DNA of 64,000 bases. Origin: Physcomitrium patens. Its lineage: Eukaryota; Streptophyta; Bryopsida; Funariales; Funariaceae. This document shows positions 32,134 to 42,644 of this stretch, in pieces. The first letter of the stretch is position 1. Each line of letters starts with the position of its first letter. The translations under genes and the position numbers were made by a program. The notes under the pieces were generated by a model. It worked only from the letters and a program-made list of their open reading frames with translations, was not told where the DNA came from and ran no database searches. The DNA lies in contig NC_037271.1 in assembly GCF_000002425.4 (NCBI RefSeq), positions 15,404,283 through 15,468,282 of the forward strand. The letters run 5' to 3'.

Positions 32134-32738
32134 TGTAATAAGATATAGATAAAATAATTATATAGATAATAAGAACTATAGAGTTTTTAGAATTGAAGTT
32201 AGATTAGTGGACGAGGTAAGACCTTCTAGAACTATGTAGGACCAGGTAGGACCTTCTAGAAGAAAGTATAGGGTGGTTTTTTAGATAGGACCCACTATAG
32301 AATCTTCTAGAAAAGAAGTTTAAGGTGGTTATCTAGGTAGGACCTACCATAAAATCTTTTAAAAAAAGAATTTAAGGAAGTTATATAGGTAGGATCTACT
32401 ACCTAAGAACATTCTAGAAAGTCTAAGGTGGTTGGAGAAGGTATAAATATGACCGATCAAGGCCTTTTGGGGCATCTGATCAGGTATGGCTTTGGATCCT
32501 TTTTCTTAGTAAAGTTTATTTTTGCATCTTTTTATTCAAATCTATTATGTTCTGTTATTGTTTGCTTAGTTTTGGCTTTCATGTCCTATTTTATTTGATT
32601 CCATTTAATTTTGTTTTAGTCTGTTTTGTCCTCTTTTGTGAGAATGCCTTATGTTGTTGTAGATTGGAAGGATCTTGGATTTTTGAGATAGTCTAGTCTT
32701 GTTTCTTTGATATCAAAGCAAGTATTAGACTATTTACT
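32134..32738 (+). repeat. Element H 5' LTR with TTCTAGAA repeats
   Basis: About 605 bp. The first 280 bp contain a tandem series of the type GGTAGGACCTTCTAGAA...: TTCTAGAA occurs at about 32224, 32263, 32304 and 32412. Each TTCTAGAA is an inverted HSF-type half-site pair. The matching 44669-44918 copy keeps the repeats in decayed form. A plausible TATA (GGTATAAATATG) follows at 32436-32447. Confidence 0.72.
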
Positions 32739-33059
32739 TTTGGTATCATATCAATAGTCATTATTTAGTCTAAAATTAGTTATTGTAGTTACACTGGATA
32801 TTGTATTGAGGATATCACAAGTTATTCTTAAAAAATCAATGGAGAGGTGAAAAGGCATTACAATAGTAGAATCTAGTAGAAAAATTATAATATGAGAGAT
32901 ATGGCAGAGGAATCCTAGATAGAGGCTCAAATATAATATCTTTTAGGCCAAACAACTACTTTGCAAGGGCAAATAGAAGCCTCAAAGACAAGAGAGTTGA
33001 TATCTATTAAGTTGAAATTGAATAAGCCTAGTACATACTCTAGAACTTCAAGACAAGAA

Positions 33060-33720
33060 GATGTATGTCAATAGCTCTTTAATAAGCAATAATTCTTCTA
33101 CCTATCTAAGAAAAATACCACTAAACAAATTATATATGTAGCCAACTATTTGAGAGACGTAATAGCCATTTGGTAGCGACATCGAGTTTAAAGTTATGGA
33201 GTTCAAGATAGATTTTGTAATTAGGAGGAATTTGAAATGAAGTTTAAGAATCAATTTTGGCCCATCAATGCAAAAAAGATAGAATGTAATAACTTGATAA
33301 ATCTTACATAAGCTAAGTCAATGCAAGATTATGTCTCTTGATTTAAGTCCTTATATCTCCAAATTGATAATATTTTAGAGGTAGAGATGATGGATCCATT
33401 TCTACAAGGTTTGAAACTTAGGATCCAGCTAGAGGTGGAGCTAATACAACCACAAATATTCGAAGAGACAATTTGGATTGCAAAGAGGGTCAATGCTATA
33501 GATTTCAAAAATCATGGAGCACAACCTTTAACACAAAGTCCTATATTATTTTCTAATATTATGACACAACAATCAATAGTAATAGAAATTGATGCCTTAT
33601 AAAGATCATTGATATCATAAAGATAACAAATATTGGTACAAAAAGGATTATGTTTCTATTATTGGGAGTCAAGCCATTAGATTGGAGGTTGTCTAAAATA
33701 TCAAAGTATAAGTATCAGTA
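33060..33720 (+). pseudogene. Element H gag
   Basis: The open piece 33387-33602 encodes the capsid C-terminal pattern MMDPFLQGLKLRIQLEVELI...FEETIWIAKRV. A zinc knuckle follows at about 33648-33700 (CFYYWESSH...GGC, one Cys now Tyr). Upstream capsid sequence is frameshifted. Confidence 0.7.
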
Positions 33721-33899
33721 AGACAAGGCAAGTTTATGATCTCAAATTTCACCAAGTTGATAATGAGTCAGAGCAAGAAAATGGGACTTTCCAGTAAAAG
33801 AACCAAATGCTAGTACTTGGAGTAGCTATTATTTCTCAAAGACAAATGGCATAGCCTCAAAAAACTACAAAAAAAAGTCGATTGGTGCTTCTAATGGCA

Positions 33900-35600
33900 T
33901 TACTAAGAAGACAATCATATTAAGTGCTTGTAGATTGTGGCTCTACAAAAAATTCCATCTCAACTAAAATTCTCAAATGGCTTAAAATTAAAACCAAGGA
34001 AATCAAAGGAGGAAGTATATACCTTATAGATGACCAAGAGAATTTATTGAGTGAAATGTATGAAAAAAAACCTTAAGATTGACGGACACCTACGTCATAA
34101 GAGAGAGATTTTAAGGTAACAAAGCTAAGATATGATGTTATCCTTGGTATGTTATAGTTGGAAATGAAAAATAAGCAAGTTGATTGGATAGTAAGGACAA
34201 TGTCTTTTAAAGATGTATAATACAAGGTGACTTTTTATACCTCTACATCAAGTATAGAGAGAAGACAATCTATAATTAAAGACTTATTTGTAGGAACGAC
34301 CTTTATGAAGAAGCAACTACAATATGAACAATCAGTATATATGATGGTTCCAAATCTTACATTAGTGGTGGAAAAGATAGCCGAAGGAGTAGAACAGGGG
34401 GCATAATTCATAAGAAAATATCAACATGACTTTCAAACCTACCTACTTGGTGGTGTACCTCCTGATCGAGAAGCCCCTTTTCAAATAGAACTATTCTTTC
34501 AAGCCAAATCAATAAGTCGACCAATTTATTTCCTAACACCAAAAGAATTTAAAGAGATACAGACAACATTAGACAAATTCTTGAAAAAAGTCCTCATTCG
34601 AGAAAGCACATTACCATAGAGAGCACATGTATTTTTTGCACCTAAAAAAGATGGTGAACTTTTCCTTTGCATCAATTATCGAGGTCTCAATAAGCAGACT
34701 GTTAAAAATACATATCCACTTCCATGTATGGATGATGTTTTTTACCAACTTTGAGGTTCAACCATCTTTAGTAAATTGAATCTTCAAAGTGGCTAATAGA
34801 AAATACTTATTACAAGAGTGGATGTGAAAATGATGGCATTTTGTATGTGCTATAGACATTTTGAATATCTGGATTTATCCTTTGGTTTCACCAATGCTCC
34901 AGCCTCTTTCATGGATCACATGAAGAGATTATTTCGAGATCTTTTTGACAAGTATGTAGTCGTCTTCATTGATAATATCCTTGTATGTAGTAAAATGTCT
35001 AAAGAGCATTAGTAACATCTACAAGAGGTACTGCATCAATTGCAAGATAATCACTTTTATTACAAGCAATCAAAATGTCAACTTTGGAAGTTAGAAGTCA
35101 CTTTTTTGGAGCATGTAATGTCTTCCAAAGGCATACATATAGAATAAGATAAGATAAAAGCAATAAAAGATTGGCCAACTACCAAGGATGCTTTTAAAGT
35201 TTGCTCATTTTTAGACCTTGTTGGATACTATTGCCATTTTGTTTGGTAATTTACTCACATTGCTACCTCATTGATAAACTTATTGGAGAAAAGCAACCCA
35301 TTTGAATGAAAACTCAAGCAACAAAAAGCCTTTGATAAGTTAAAAAAAGACACTCATTAGTACTCCAATATTACAACTATATGATCTGGATTTCCCTTGT
35401 ATGCTTAACATTGATGTTTTTGACTTTGCTAATTTAAGAGTCTTTCAAAAATACTTTAGTAGAGGCCTTCAATCTGTGGTATATGAATCATGCAATCTCA
35501 GAAGGACAAAGTGCAATTACTCTACTCTTGATCAAAAGTAATTAGCAATTGTACATGCCAAAAAGGTGTGGTAATACTATCTATTGAGAAAGCTAGTGGT
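33900..35600 (+). pseudogene. Element H protease, RT and start of RNase H
   Basis: The protease active site survives as VLVDCGSTKNSIS (33920-33960; DSGST-type with Ser to Cys). RT shows [27 protein letters not shown] (34635-34690), FGFTNAPASFMDHM (34882-34925) and the catalytic box VVFIDNILVCSK (second Asp now Asn, 34958-34995). RNase H begins near 35390 (MLNIDVFDFA) and is cut at 35600 by G. It resumes at 41992. Confidence 0.75.
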
Positions 35601-36161
35601 TGTCAAGGATAAGAACTCGATGAAAAAATAGTTCAGATAAGTAAGCCTTCACTCAAAGAAAAGTAAAAAAATATGAATAATAAGTATGTATATTGAAAAG
35701 AGAAACTAGAATGGCTATTGCCAAAAGACAAGAAAACTAGAGACCCTTGAAACTAGACTAGAAGCAAGAAAGGAGTTGACAAGAGTGAAGAAGCCTTCAC
35801 TCTTGTCTCTATATATACTATCTAACTAGGGGCTACGTGGCGACGTTCTATAGGACCTCCAATATGTGTTGACTTTGTAAGACACATGCCTTGACTTACA
35901 AGGCAAGTTTTTCTACGTGTGGGCCACATAATTAGCTTGATCTTCAAGCTAACAACATGTGTGGCACATGGCCAACTTGTTGACCACGTTTCTAATCCAA
36001 AAAGTCAATTAAAGACACCTATGAAGTCAAAGCAGCATCTAGGAAGTTTCTAGGAAGCTTCTATATTAAATATTATACAATTAACTTACTTTTATCTACT
36101 TTTACTTACTTCTACCTATTTCTATATGTAATTATTAGCTTACATGATTATAGCCGTGACA
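35601..36161 (-). repeat. Element G 3' LTR
   Basis: 561 bp, TGTCACGG...CTTGACA in element orientation. It has TATA at 35809-35818 (complement), a perfect 13-bp-arm palindrome 35778-35807 and an HSE-like GAAGTTTCTAGGAAGCTTC at 36045-36063 in U3. Confidence 0.95.
35778..35820 (-). promoter_or_regulatory. TATA box and perfect palindrome of element G
   Basis: In element orientation TATATATAGA is followed directly by GACAAGAGTGAAG-GCTT-CTTCACTCTTGTC, a perfect 13-bp inverted repeat with a 4-base loop, identical in the other LTR (41608-41637). By distance from TATA it would straddle the transcription start. Confidence 0.7.
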
Positions 36162-36202
36162 TTGCCCCCCCTTCTAGAGACGAGTTCCACGAGGAGCGGT
36201 CA

Positions 36203-36625
36203 TCATATGTTGAAGAAATCTATGATGCGACGAATTGTATTCGCCACATACTCTGATCTCTGTTCTCTTCGAAGATGATTGATAGGGCCTCTCAACCATC
36301 GGTAGTGTCCCATACCAGGGCGGGAAGACCACCCAGTTATTTGATCATTGTTGAGGCCTTCGTAACTTCCTTCGAATAGAATATTTGGAACACTATCAGG
36401 AGTTGTTCCTACCTCTAGCAAAATCACCAAACATCGAGAGTCCCTTTCCAAATCGTGATACCAAACGCGTTGTATCTCACCATCTATTTGAGGAAGAACA
36501 TGTCGTTCTTGAAGATCTTCATCTCGATTGCGTCGTCTTGAAGGTTGTGACAATCGTAATGTCTCGTCCGGTAGGTCAGCAAACGAAGGTTCTTGAGTTG
36601 AATCCGCTAGTTGTTGGCTCTCCAT
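36203..36625 (-). CDS. Conserved accessory ORF of chromovirus G (unknown function)
   Basis: 140 codons, starts MESQQLADS, 95 bp after the integrase-chromodomain stop and ending 41 bp before the 3' LTR. The N-terminal 60 residues are polar with SRRRNRDEDLQERH. The C-terminal half reads CLVILLEVGTTPDS, ILFEGSYEGLNNDQI, GMGHYRWLRGPINHLRREQ, then EYVANTIRRIIDFFNI. The homologue in A (18304-18657) shares the basic-acidic tract and the GHYRWLxGP core, and K holds a fossil. The frame is fully open although other G ORFs have lesions. No signal peptide or membrane segment is seen, so it is not env-like. The separate start after the polyprotein stop implies a subgenomic or re-initiated product. Function unknown. 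Confidence 0.8.
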   Translation of the reverse strand: MESQQLADSTQEPSFADLPDETLRLSQPSRRRNRDEDLQERHVLPQIDGEIQRVWYHDLERDSRCLVILLEVGTTPDSVPNILFEGSYEGLNNDQITGWSSRPGMGHYRWLRGPINHLRREQRSEYVANTIRRIIDFFNI

Positions 36626-36719
36626 CTAATTAGCGTCACAAATGTAAAGAAGTTATAAACAAGGATAAGAAATTGAATGTTATCTTGCCTCAATCTTGTC
36701 TCTTTTATAAGAGAGATTT

Positions 36720-38894
36720 TCATCTTAGTTTTGATGGATGTCGTTGATGAAAAACTTTGACTTTAGCTGATGCATTTGCTAGATTCCTGAATGGCTCCCA
36801 TGTGCGTTCACTAATATCATATCCGCGCCAATGAACAAGATATTCCAGCTTATTTCGGCGCCGCCTTGAGTCTAATATCTCTTCTACCTCAAATTCTTCA
36901 TTATTATCTACTTCTATAGGAGGCGGTGGCATTTGTCTTCTTCCTTGTATATCCACTGTCTTATATGGTTCAAGAAGAGACACGTGGAATACAGGATGGA
37001 TCTTCATTGACTCCGGTAGATGTAACCGATATGCAACTGGGTTGATCTGTTCAGAAACAGAAAAGGGGCCAAGCCTACGATAGTCCAATTTATCACAAGG
37101 TCGAGTGGTCTTGATATTGCGACGAAGTAGCCATACCTTATCACCCACGTTGAGTTGTGGTTGCTCTTTACGATATACATCTGCATTTATCTTTTGTCGT
37201 TCTTGAGCTTTCTTCAACTGCGCCTTCATTATTGCATGTAACTCTGACAACCGATTTGCCATATCTTCTGCTGCAGGATTATCAACTTTTAAAAAATCAA
37301 AAGTATCAAGTCGTGGATAATAGCCATAATTGGCAAAGAAAGGTGTTTGTTGCGTGGAAGAATGTACCGTATTATTATAAGCAAACTCTGCCAATGGCAG
37401 AAGGGTTGTCCAATCATCTTGTTGGTAGTTGATAGTACACCTTAAATATTGCTCCAAGACTAGGTTTACGCGCTCTGTTTGTCCATCTGTTTGAGGATAG
37501 AAAGCCGAAGATAGCTTTATGTCCACTTTTAAAATCTTGAAAAGGGTCCTCCAAAATCTTGACACAAATTGAGTTCTCCTATCCGATATGATATCTTTAG
37601 GTAATCCATGATAGCGATAGACATTATCAATGAAAAGCTTAGCTGTTTCTTCACCTGTGATAGATTTTGTACATGGCACAAAATGTGCCATCTTGGTGAA
37701 ACGATCTACTATCACAAATATAGAATCATAAGATCTTGAGCTTGGAAGATCTGTGATGAAATCCATAGAAACAGAAGACCATGGTTGTTCTCGTATAGGT
37801 AATGGCTAAAGAGGTCCGTAAGGTCGATAATGAGGAATTTTTGATCTTGAACAAATATCACATGATTGTACAAAGTCTTTGACTGACTTCCACATTTGTG
37901 GCCACCAAAAATTTCTTGATATGAGTTCCAAAGTCTTATTATATCCAAAGTGCCCTGCTGCTGGAAAGTCATGACGTGCTTGAAGAACACGTAAACGTGC
38001 TTCTCCTTCTGGAACATATAGGCGTCCTTCAAAATATAATAGATTATTCTTGAACTCGAACTTAGAAGGATCATGAGACTTGAAAGAATTATTCTTGATA
38101 TCATGAACAAGAGGGTCTGAGGATATACTGGACTGGATTTGCTTGAGAAAAGTTGAATCAACAATCAATGTTGATTTCATTGCTCGGAGATGAAATTGCT
38201 CCGGTTTCAAGAGGACCGTTCTTTGTTGCTCAAAAGCTGCATCTCCTTCTTTTGGTGCAAAATAAGAACGTCTAGATAGGGCATCAGACAAACCTTGTTG
38301 TTTTTCTGGCCGATAAGTGATAATGAACTCGAATCTTGACAAAGACATACTCCAACGAGCTTGACGACGATTCAACACGCGTGCTGACATGAAATACTCG
38401 AGGTTCTTGTGATCTGTATACACAGTGACTGGACTAGAAGCGCCTTCTAGATAATGATGCCATTGTTGAAAGGAATCCACGATCGCAAGAAGTTCTTTAT
38501 CGTGGATCTCATAATTGATCTCGGCAGCTGAGAATTTTCTTGAATGAAAAGCTATCGGATGAAGTTTGTCATCTGTTCCCATTTGTGATAAAACTGCACC
38601 CAAGGCAAAATCTGATGCGTCTGTTTCCATAAAAAATGCCTTGGAAAAATCAACACGATATAAGACTGGTGCAGAGACGAACGATGTCTTCAAGGCTTCA
38701 AATGCTGCTTCCGCTTCTTGATTCCATTGAAATTTATCTTTACTAGTCAAGCGTGTAAGTGGAGCTGCAACTCGTGAGAAATCTTTGATGAAGATCCGAT
38801 AGTAATTGGCAAATCCCAAAAAACATTGGACATCTCTTACTGTCCTTGGAATCTTCCAATCCATGATTGTTTGGACTTTCTTAGAATCCATCAT
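36720..38894 (-). pseudogene. Element G RNase H, integrase and chromodomain
   Basis: Two long open blocks (37806-38894 and 36720-37766) are separated by a single TAG that replaces the Gln of LLQPLPI. The first block carries RNase H ([59 protein letters not shown]) and the integrase HHCC finger (HDFPAAGHFGYN...CDICSR). The second block has [19 protein letters not shown] (Gly to Arg next to the catalytic Asp) and TDGQTERVN with Glu intact, then GPF and a chromodomain (FEVEEILDSRRRRNKLEYLVHW, then GYDISERTWEPF). Read-through or one reversion separates it from a full polyprotein. Confidence 0.93.
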
Positions 38895-38906
38895 GAGACC
38901 ATCATT

Positions 38907-39365
38907 TCAAATGATGTATCCTAAAAATTCAACTTGAGTAGTGTGAAATACACACTTTTCCATCTTGGCATACAATCCTGCATCTCTAAGTTTTTGTAAT
39001 ACTTGACGAACATGTATTTTATGTTCTTCGACGTTCTTAGAATAGATCAAGATATCGTCTAGATAGCAAACGATAAAATTGTCTAAGAATTCACGAAATA
39101 CATCATTCATGAGATGTTGAAAAGCAGCTGGTGCATTTGTGAGTCCAAAGGGCATGACATTATATTCGAAATGTCCATACCTGGTTCGAAACGCAGTCTT
39201 CCATTCATCTCCTTCTTTGATCCGTACTAGATTATATGCTCCTCTTAGATCTATTTTTGTATAGATCTTAGCTTGATTCAACTGGTCAAGGAGTCCTGAT
39301 ATCAAAGGTAATGGATACCTGTTCTTGATTGTGATCTTGTTGAGTCTTCGATAATCAACAGACAT
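38907..39365 (-). pseudogene. Element G reverse transcriptase core
   Basis: 152 codons: [37 protein letters not shown], catalytic [13 protein letters not shown], and the thumb [12 protein letters not shown] at about 38904 separates it from RNase H. A T-run indel near 39378-39384 separates it from the protease frame. Confidence 0.92.
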
Positions 39366-40209
39366 TCGTAATGATACATCTTTTTTTCTTTACGAATAGA
39401 ATTGGAGCTCCTGCTGGAGATTTTGAATGGCATATGAAAATCTTCGCTAAATTCTCGTCAATATATGTCTTGAGTTCAGCCATCTCATCTTGCGATAAAC
39501 TGTAAATTGGTCCAAATGGTGGCTGAGTTCTTTCCTTGAGGTCGATTGAATAATCACATGGGCAATGCTTAGGAAGAATATCTGCATTTTTTTTCTCAAA
39601 AACGTCTTGATACTCCTGATATTGACTTGGAATGCCACTTGAAGTCTTTACGTTTTCAGAAATAGGTGCAGCATAAATAGCAAAAGTTGATCGTTCTTTT
39701 GCTGCGTGTATAAATGCTTTTGCACCTATCAGTACGGGTTTTACTATACTAGACTTATAATTTTTTACTTGGTTGGTAGAACTACTAATAACGCTCTGGG
39801 AAAAGTCAAGTTTACGTGAATTCCAATCTATTCGAGGGTTATATTTTTCTAGCGAGGATAAACCTAAAATAACTGGATTGGACGGGGATTTAATTATATT
39901 AAAAGCTATGTAGCTATCATGACCGTCTATTGTTACTTTTATAGGATGAGTTTCATGAGTGACATCTCTAGAAGACAAGGGACGACCATCTATGACTTCT
40001 ACATGTACTGGTTTAGGTTTCTGTACAAAGGGTATTTTACAACTTTTAACAAATTGTTCATCTAAAAAACATGCTGAGGCTCCCGAATCTAATAAAGCAG
40101 AGGCTTTGTAATTCTTAGGTCCTAAATATAAGTCTATTATAAAACAAGAAGAGGGTTCTGAGGAGAGGATAGGACCTTCATTAGGAATTGTACAAGGTTC
40201 CAGCTGCAC
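39355..40209 (-). CDS. Element G protease and pol linker
   Basis: 284 codons in the -1 frame to gag. Aspartic protease active site [16 protein letters not shown] intact, with [17 protein letters not shown] and the [14 protein letters not shown] lead-in to RT. The frame extends upstream of its first Met into the gag overlap ([13 protein letters not shown]), so expression is expected by frameshift from gag. At its 3' end it drifts out of the RT frame through a homopolymer indel. Confidence 0.88.
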   Translation of the reverse strand: MQLEPCTIPNEGPILSSEPSSCFIIDLYLGPKNYKASALLDSGASACFLDEQFVKSCKIPFVQKPKPVHVEVIDGRPLSSRDVTHETHPIKVTIDGHDSYIAFNIIKSPSNPVILGLSSLEKYNPRIDWNSRKLDFSQSVISSSTNQVKNYKSSIVKPVLIGAKAFIHAAKERSTFAIYAAPISENVKTSSGIPSQYQEYQDVFEKKNADILPKHCPCDYSIDLKERTQPPFGPIYSLSQDEMAELKTYIDENLAKIFICHSKSPAGAPILFVKKKRCIITNVC

Positions 40210-40214
40210 GGTTC

Positions 40215-40242
40215 CTATTGTAGCTGGACGAATCCGTTTTTC
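40215..40242 (-). other. Candidate -1 frameshift site at G gag-pol junction
   Basis: Sense heptamer G-AAA-AAC (complement of 40236-40242) lies in the gag frame 18 nt before the gag stop, with protease open in the -1 frame across the overlap. Position and spacing are identical to A. Confidence 0.62.
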
Positions 40243-41201
40243 GACATATTGTCTTCTTTGACCGTCGTACCCTTCATTTTATAGTTGCGTCGTTTCTTTG
40301 GACAATGTTGAGCAGTGTGCTTAGGTTCTTCGCAATATAAACATAATCCTTCTTGACGACGATAAATCTTTTCTTGCTCAGTTAGGGGTTTAAAACGTAC
40401 CGCGTCAATTTGCATGTCTTCTACTTCCGAATGTACGTTTGGCAAAGATGTTGATGTTGCCATTGAGTAATAACGTTGACGTTCTCGTGAATGATTCTCG
40501 GATCGAAATTCGAAAAGTCGATTATCACATTTTACCGCAAAATCGATTGCTTGACTCAAAGTTTGAGGATCAGGTAAGTTGAGCATCAATTTCTTTACTT
40601 CGTATTGCAATCCATAAAGAAATTGACTGATGAGTGCAGCATCATCCCACTTGATGTCAATTGCAAGTTGTCGAAATTGTGAAGCATATACTGTTACTGA
40701 GCGATTTCCTTGTCGCAAAATTCGGATCTTATTTGTTACAACACGAGTTGCATCGTGTTCACCATACATAGATCGAAACTTTGCCAAAAAAACTTCCAAA
40801 TTGTCCAATTTTGGATTTCGTTGTTCAAGAAAAGACAAAAACCACGATAATGCAGAACCAGAAAGTAGAGTGCCAATAAAACTAACTTGTGATCCTGGAG
40901 TTGGATAGCTTTGCGGTTGAAGTTCAATTGCCAATTGTACTTGATTGATGAACCCTCGAAACTTTGATCTCGTACCATCAAATTTCTCGGATAAGGCAAT
41001 TCTTGGTTCTCTAGAGCTTATAGGGTGTTGTACAATTGGAGAAGGAACGTGATTTGTTGTAGATGTTGAAGCAGCTCCGATCATCTCTATATCCCCACTT
41101 TCTGCTATTCTTGTTCTTTCATGTGTTGGTGAATTGAGTTGATGCATCGCAAGCATTAACTCCCTCATTTGCTCTTGCATTTGTGCCATTGCACTCTTCA
41201 T
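40215..41201 (-). CDS. Element G gag
   Basis: 328 codons, intact. Met/Gln-rich helical start (MKSAMAQMQEQMRELMLAM), capsid with KFDGTRSKFRGFINQVQLAI and QVSFIGTLLSGSALSWFLSF, and one zinc knuckle CLYCEEPKHTAQHC (CX2CX4HX4C, about residues 295-308). Ends KNGFVQLQ and a TAG at 40215-40217. Gag would form the particle shell and bind the RNA, probably through the leader hairpins at 41313-41382, which is an inference. Confidence 0.93.
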   Translation of the reverse strand: MKSAMAQMQEQMRELMLAMHQLNSPTHERTRIAESGDIEMIGAASTSTTNHVPSPIVQHPISSREPRIALSEKFDGTRSKFRGFINQVQLAIELQPQSYPTPGSQVSFIGTLLSGSALSWFLSFLEQRNPKLDNLEVFLAKFRSMYGEHDATRVVTNKIRILRQGNRSVTVYASQFRQLAIDIKWDDAALISQFLYGLQYEVKKLMLNLPDPQTLSQAIDFAVKCDNRLFEFRSENHSRERQRYYSMATSTSLPNVHSEVEDMQIDAVRFKPLTEQEKIYRRQEGLCLYCEEPKHTAQHCPKKRRNYKMKGTTVKEDNMSKNGFVQLQ

Positions 41202-41312
41202 TTCAACAAGCTATGTCATAATGACACTAAGAAGAAAAATTTGTTTGATACTGCTCAAGACAAAAGAAAAGAAAGACTTGATAATAAAGAAGATACTAAG
41301 AACAATATCAGT

Positions 41313-41420
41313 TTAGAAGTGGGTAATCCGCAAACTTCTAATACGCTTATGCCTTGTCAAGAGAAAGGGGTAATCCACTCTTACTCAAGAAAAACAAAGC
41401 TCTGATATTGTAAGTGCACT
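41313..41420 (-). promoter_or_regulatory. Element G leader stem-loops and displaced primer-site-like motif
   Basis: Plus coordinates: TTAGAAGT (41313-41320) and ACTTCTAA (41334-41341) form a perfect 8-bp stem around GGGTAATCCGCAA. AAGAG (41359-41363) and CTCTT (41378-41382) flank a second loop with GGGGTAATCCA. AGCTCTGATATT (41398-41409), read on the sense strand as AATATCAGAGCT, lies between hairpins and LTR, about 22 bp from the LTR edge. Same plan as one of the three modules in A. Confidence 0.62.
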
Positions 41421-41430
41421 CTTGTCAATC

Positions 41431-41991
41431 TGTCAAGGACAAGAACTCGATGAAAAAATAGTTCAGACAAGTAAGCCTTCACTCAAAGAAAAGTAACAAA
41501 ATATGAATAATAAGTATGTATATTGAAAAGAAAAACTAGAATGGCTATTGCCAAAAGACAAGAAAACTAGAGACCCTTGAAACTAGACTAGAAGCAAGAA
41601 AGGAGTTGACAAGAGTGAAGAAGCCTTCACTCTTGTCTCTATATATACTATCTAACTAGGGACTACGTGGCGACGCTCTATAGGACCTCCAATATGTGTT
41701 GACTTTGTAGGACACATGCCTTGACTTACAAGGCAAGTTTTTCTACGTGTGGGCCACATAGTTAGCTTGATCTTCAAGCTAACAACATGTGTGGCACATG
41801 GCCAACTTGTTGACCACTTTTCTAATCCAAAAAGTCAATTAAAGACACCTATGAAGTCAAAGCAGTGTCTAAGAAGTTTCTAGGAAGCTTCTATATTAAA
41901 TATTATAGAATTAACTTACTTTTATCTACTTTTACTTACTTCTACCTATTTCTATATGTAATTATTAGCTTACATGATTATGGCCGTGACA
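41431..41991 (-). repeat. Element G 5' LTR
   Basis: 561 bp, differing from the 3' LTR at roughly ten positions by eye. Palindrome 41608-41637, TATA beside it, HSE-like GAAGTTTCTAGGAAGCTTC in U3 near 41875-41893. Confidence 0.95.
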
Positions 41992-41996
41992 GTGGT

Positions 41997-42644
41997 TGTT
42001 TGGACTGAATATCAATCCTTACTACATGATTTATATTTGAAAAATATAAAATTTCAATATCATCATTGAGAAGAACAGTTATAGTTTTTTGATATCTAAC
42101 TTAAGTATAAACAAAGGCGACAATATACTATATCAAATAGTTTATCATGGAAACCAGACTTCAAGGACAAATCAAAAGATAAGGCAAAAATTGCTACTAT
42201 TTGTAGTATCATTTCAGATCTAACTAAAGAGGGAGAATAGAAAGAAGCTATACAACGAGATGTATATTTCAAGATAGTTAATGATTGATTGAAGGTGGAA
42301 ATATACAATATCAAGATTATACTTTTAGTGAAGGCTTATTCTATTTTAAAAAGCAAATTTATATACCTGACAATGTTAAATTCTAGACATGCATACTTCA
42401 AGAGGAACATAACATTCTAATATCTAGATATCTGGGATGAAAAAAGATCTTAAAATAAATTTCAAGGACATGATTTTGGACAAATTTGGATAGTGATGTT
42501 CAAGCCTTTGTATATTCTTGCAATTCATGTCAATGTAACAAAGCACACAACATAGCAGCTCTTAGACTATTGCAGCTAATTCTGCTATCCAAAATATATT
42601 GTGAGCACATGACTATGGATCTCATTATGTATTTATTACAGAAG
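41997..42644 (+). pseudogene. Element H RNase H tail and integrase zinc-binding region
   Basis: After the GTGGT duplication the H RNase H frame resumes, heavily broken. Integrase zinc finger words at 42490-42560 (DSDVQAFVYSCNSCQCNKAHN) and then MTMDLIMYL (42606-42632), the degenerate first catalytic region. Interrupted by N at 42645. Confidence 0.65.

Larger units (their letters stand above)
35601..41991 (-). mobile_element. Chromovirus G (Ty3/gypsy), complete and young
   Basis: 6.4 kb on the minus strand with two 561-bp LTRs (35601-36161 and 41431-41991) and a perfect 5-bp duplication GTGGT (35596-35600, 41992-41996). The polypurine tract AGAAGGGGGGGCAA abuts the 3' LTR (complement of 36162-36175). 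Order: leader, gag, protease in -1 frame, RT, RNase H, integrase-chromodomain, accessory ORF. Only about three premature stops and one homopolymer frameshift interrupt it, so it is the best-preserved element in the window. Confidence 0.96.

Noticed and set aside
36203-36625. Accessory ORF as an envelope-like gene
   Set aside because: No signal peptide, no membrane segment and no Cys pattern; soluble basic/acidic composition.
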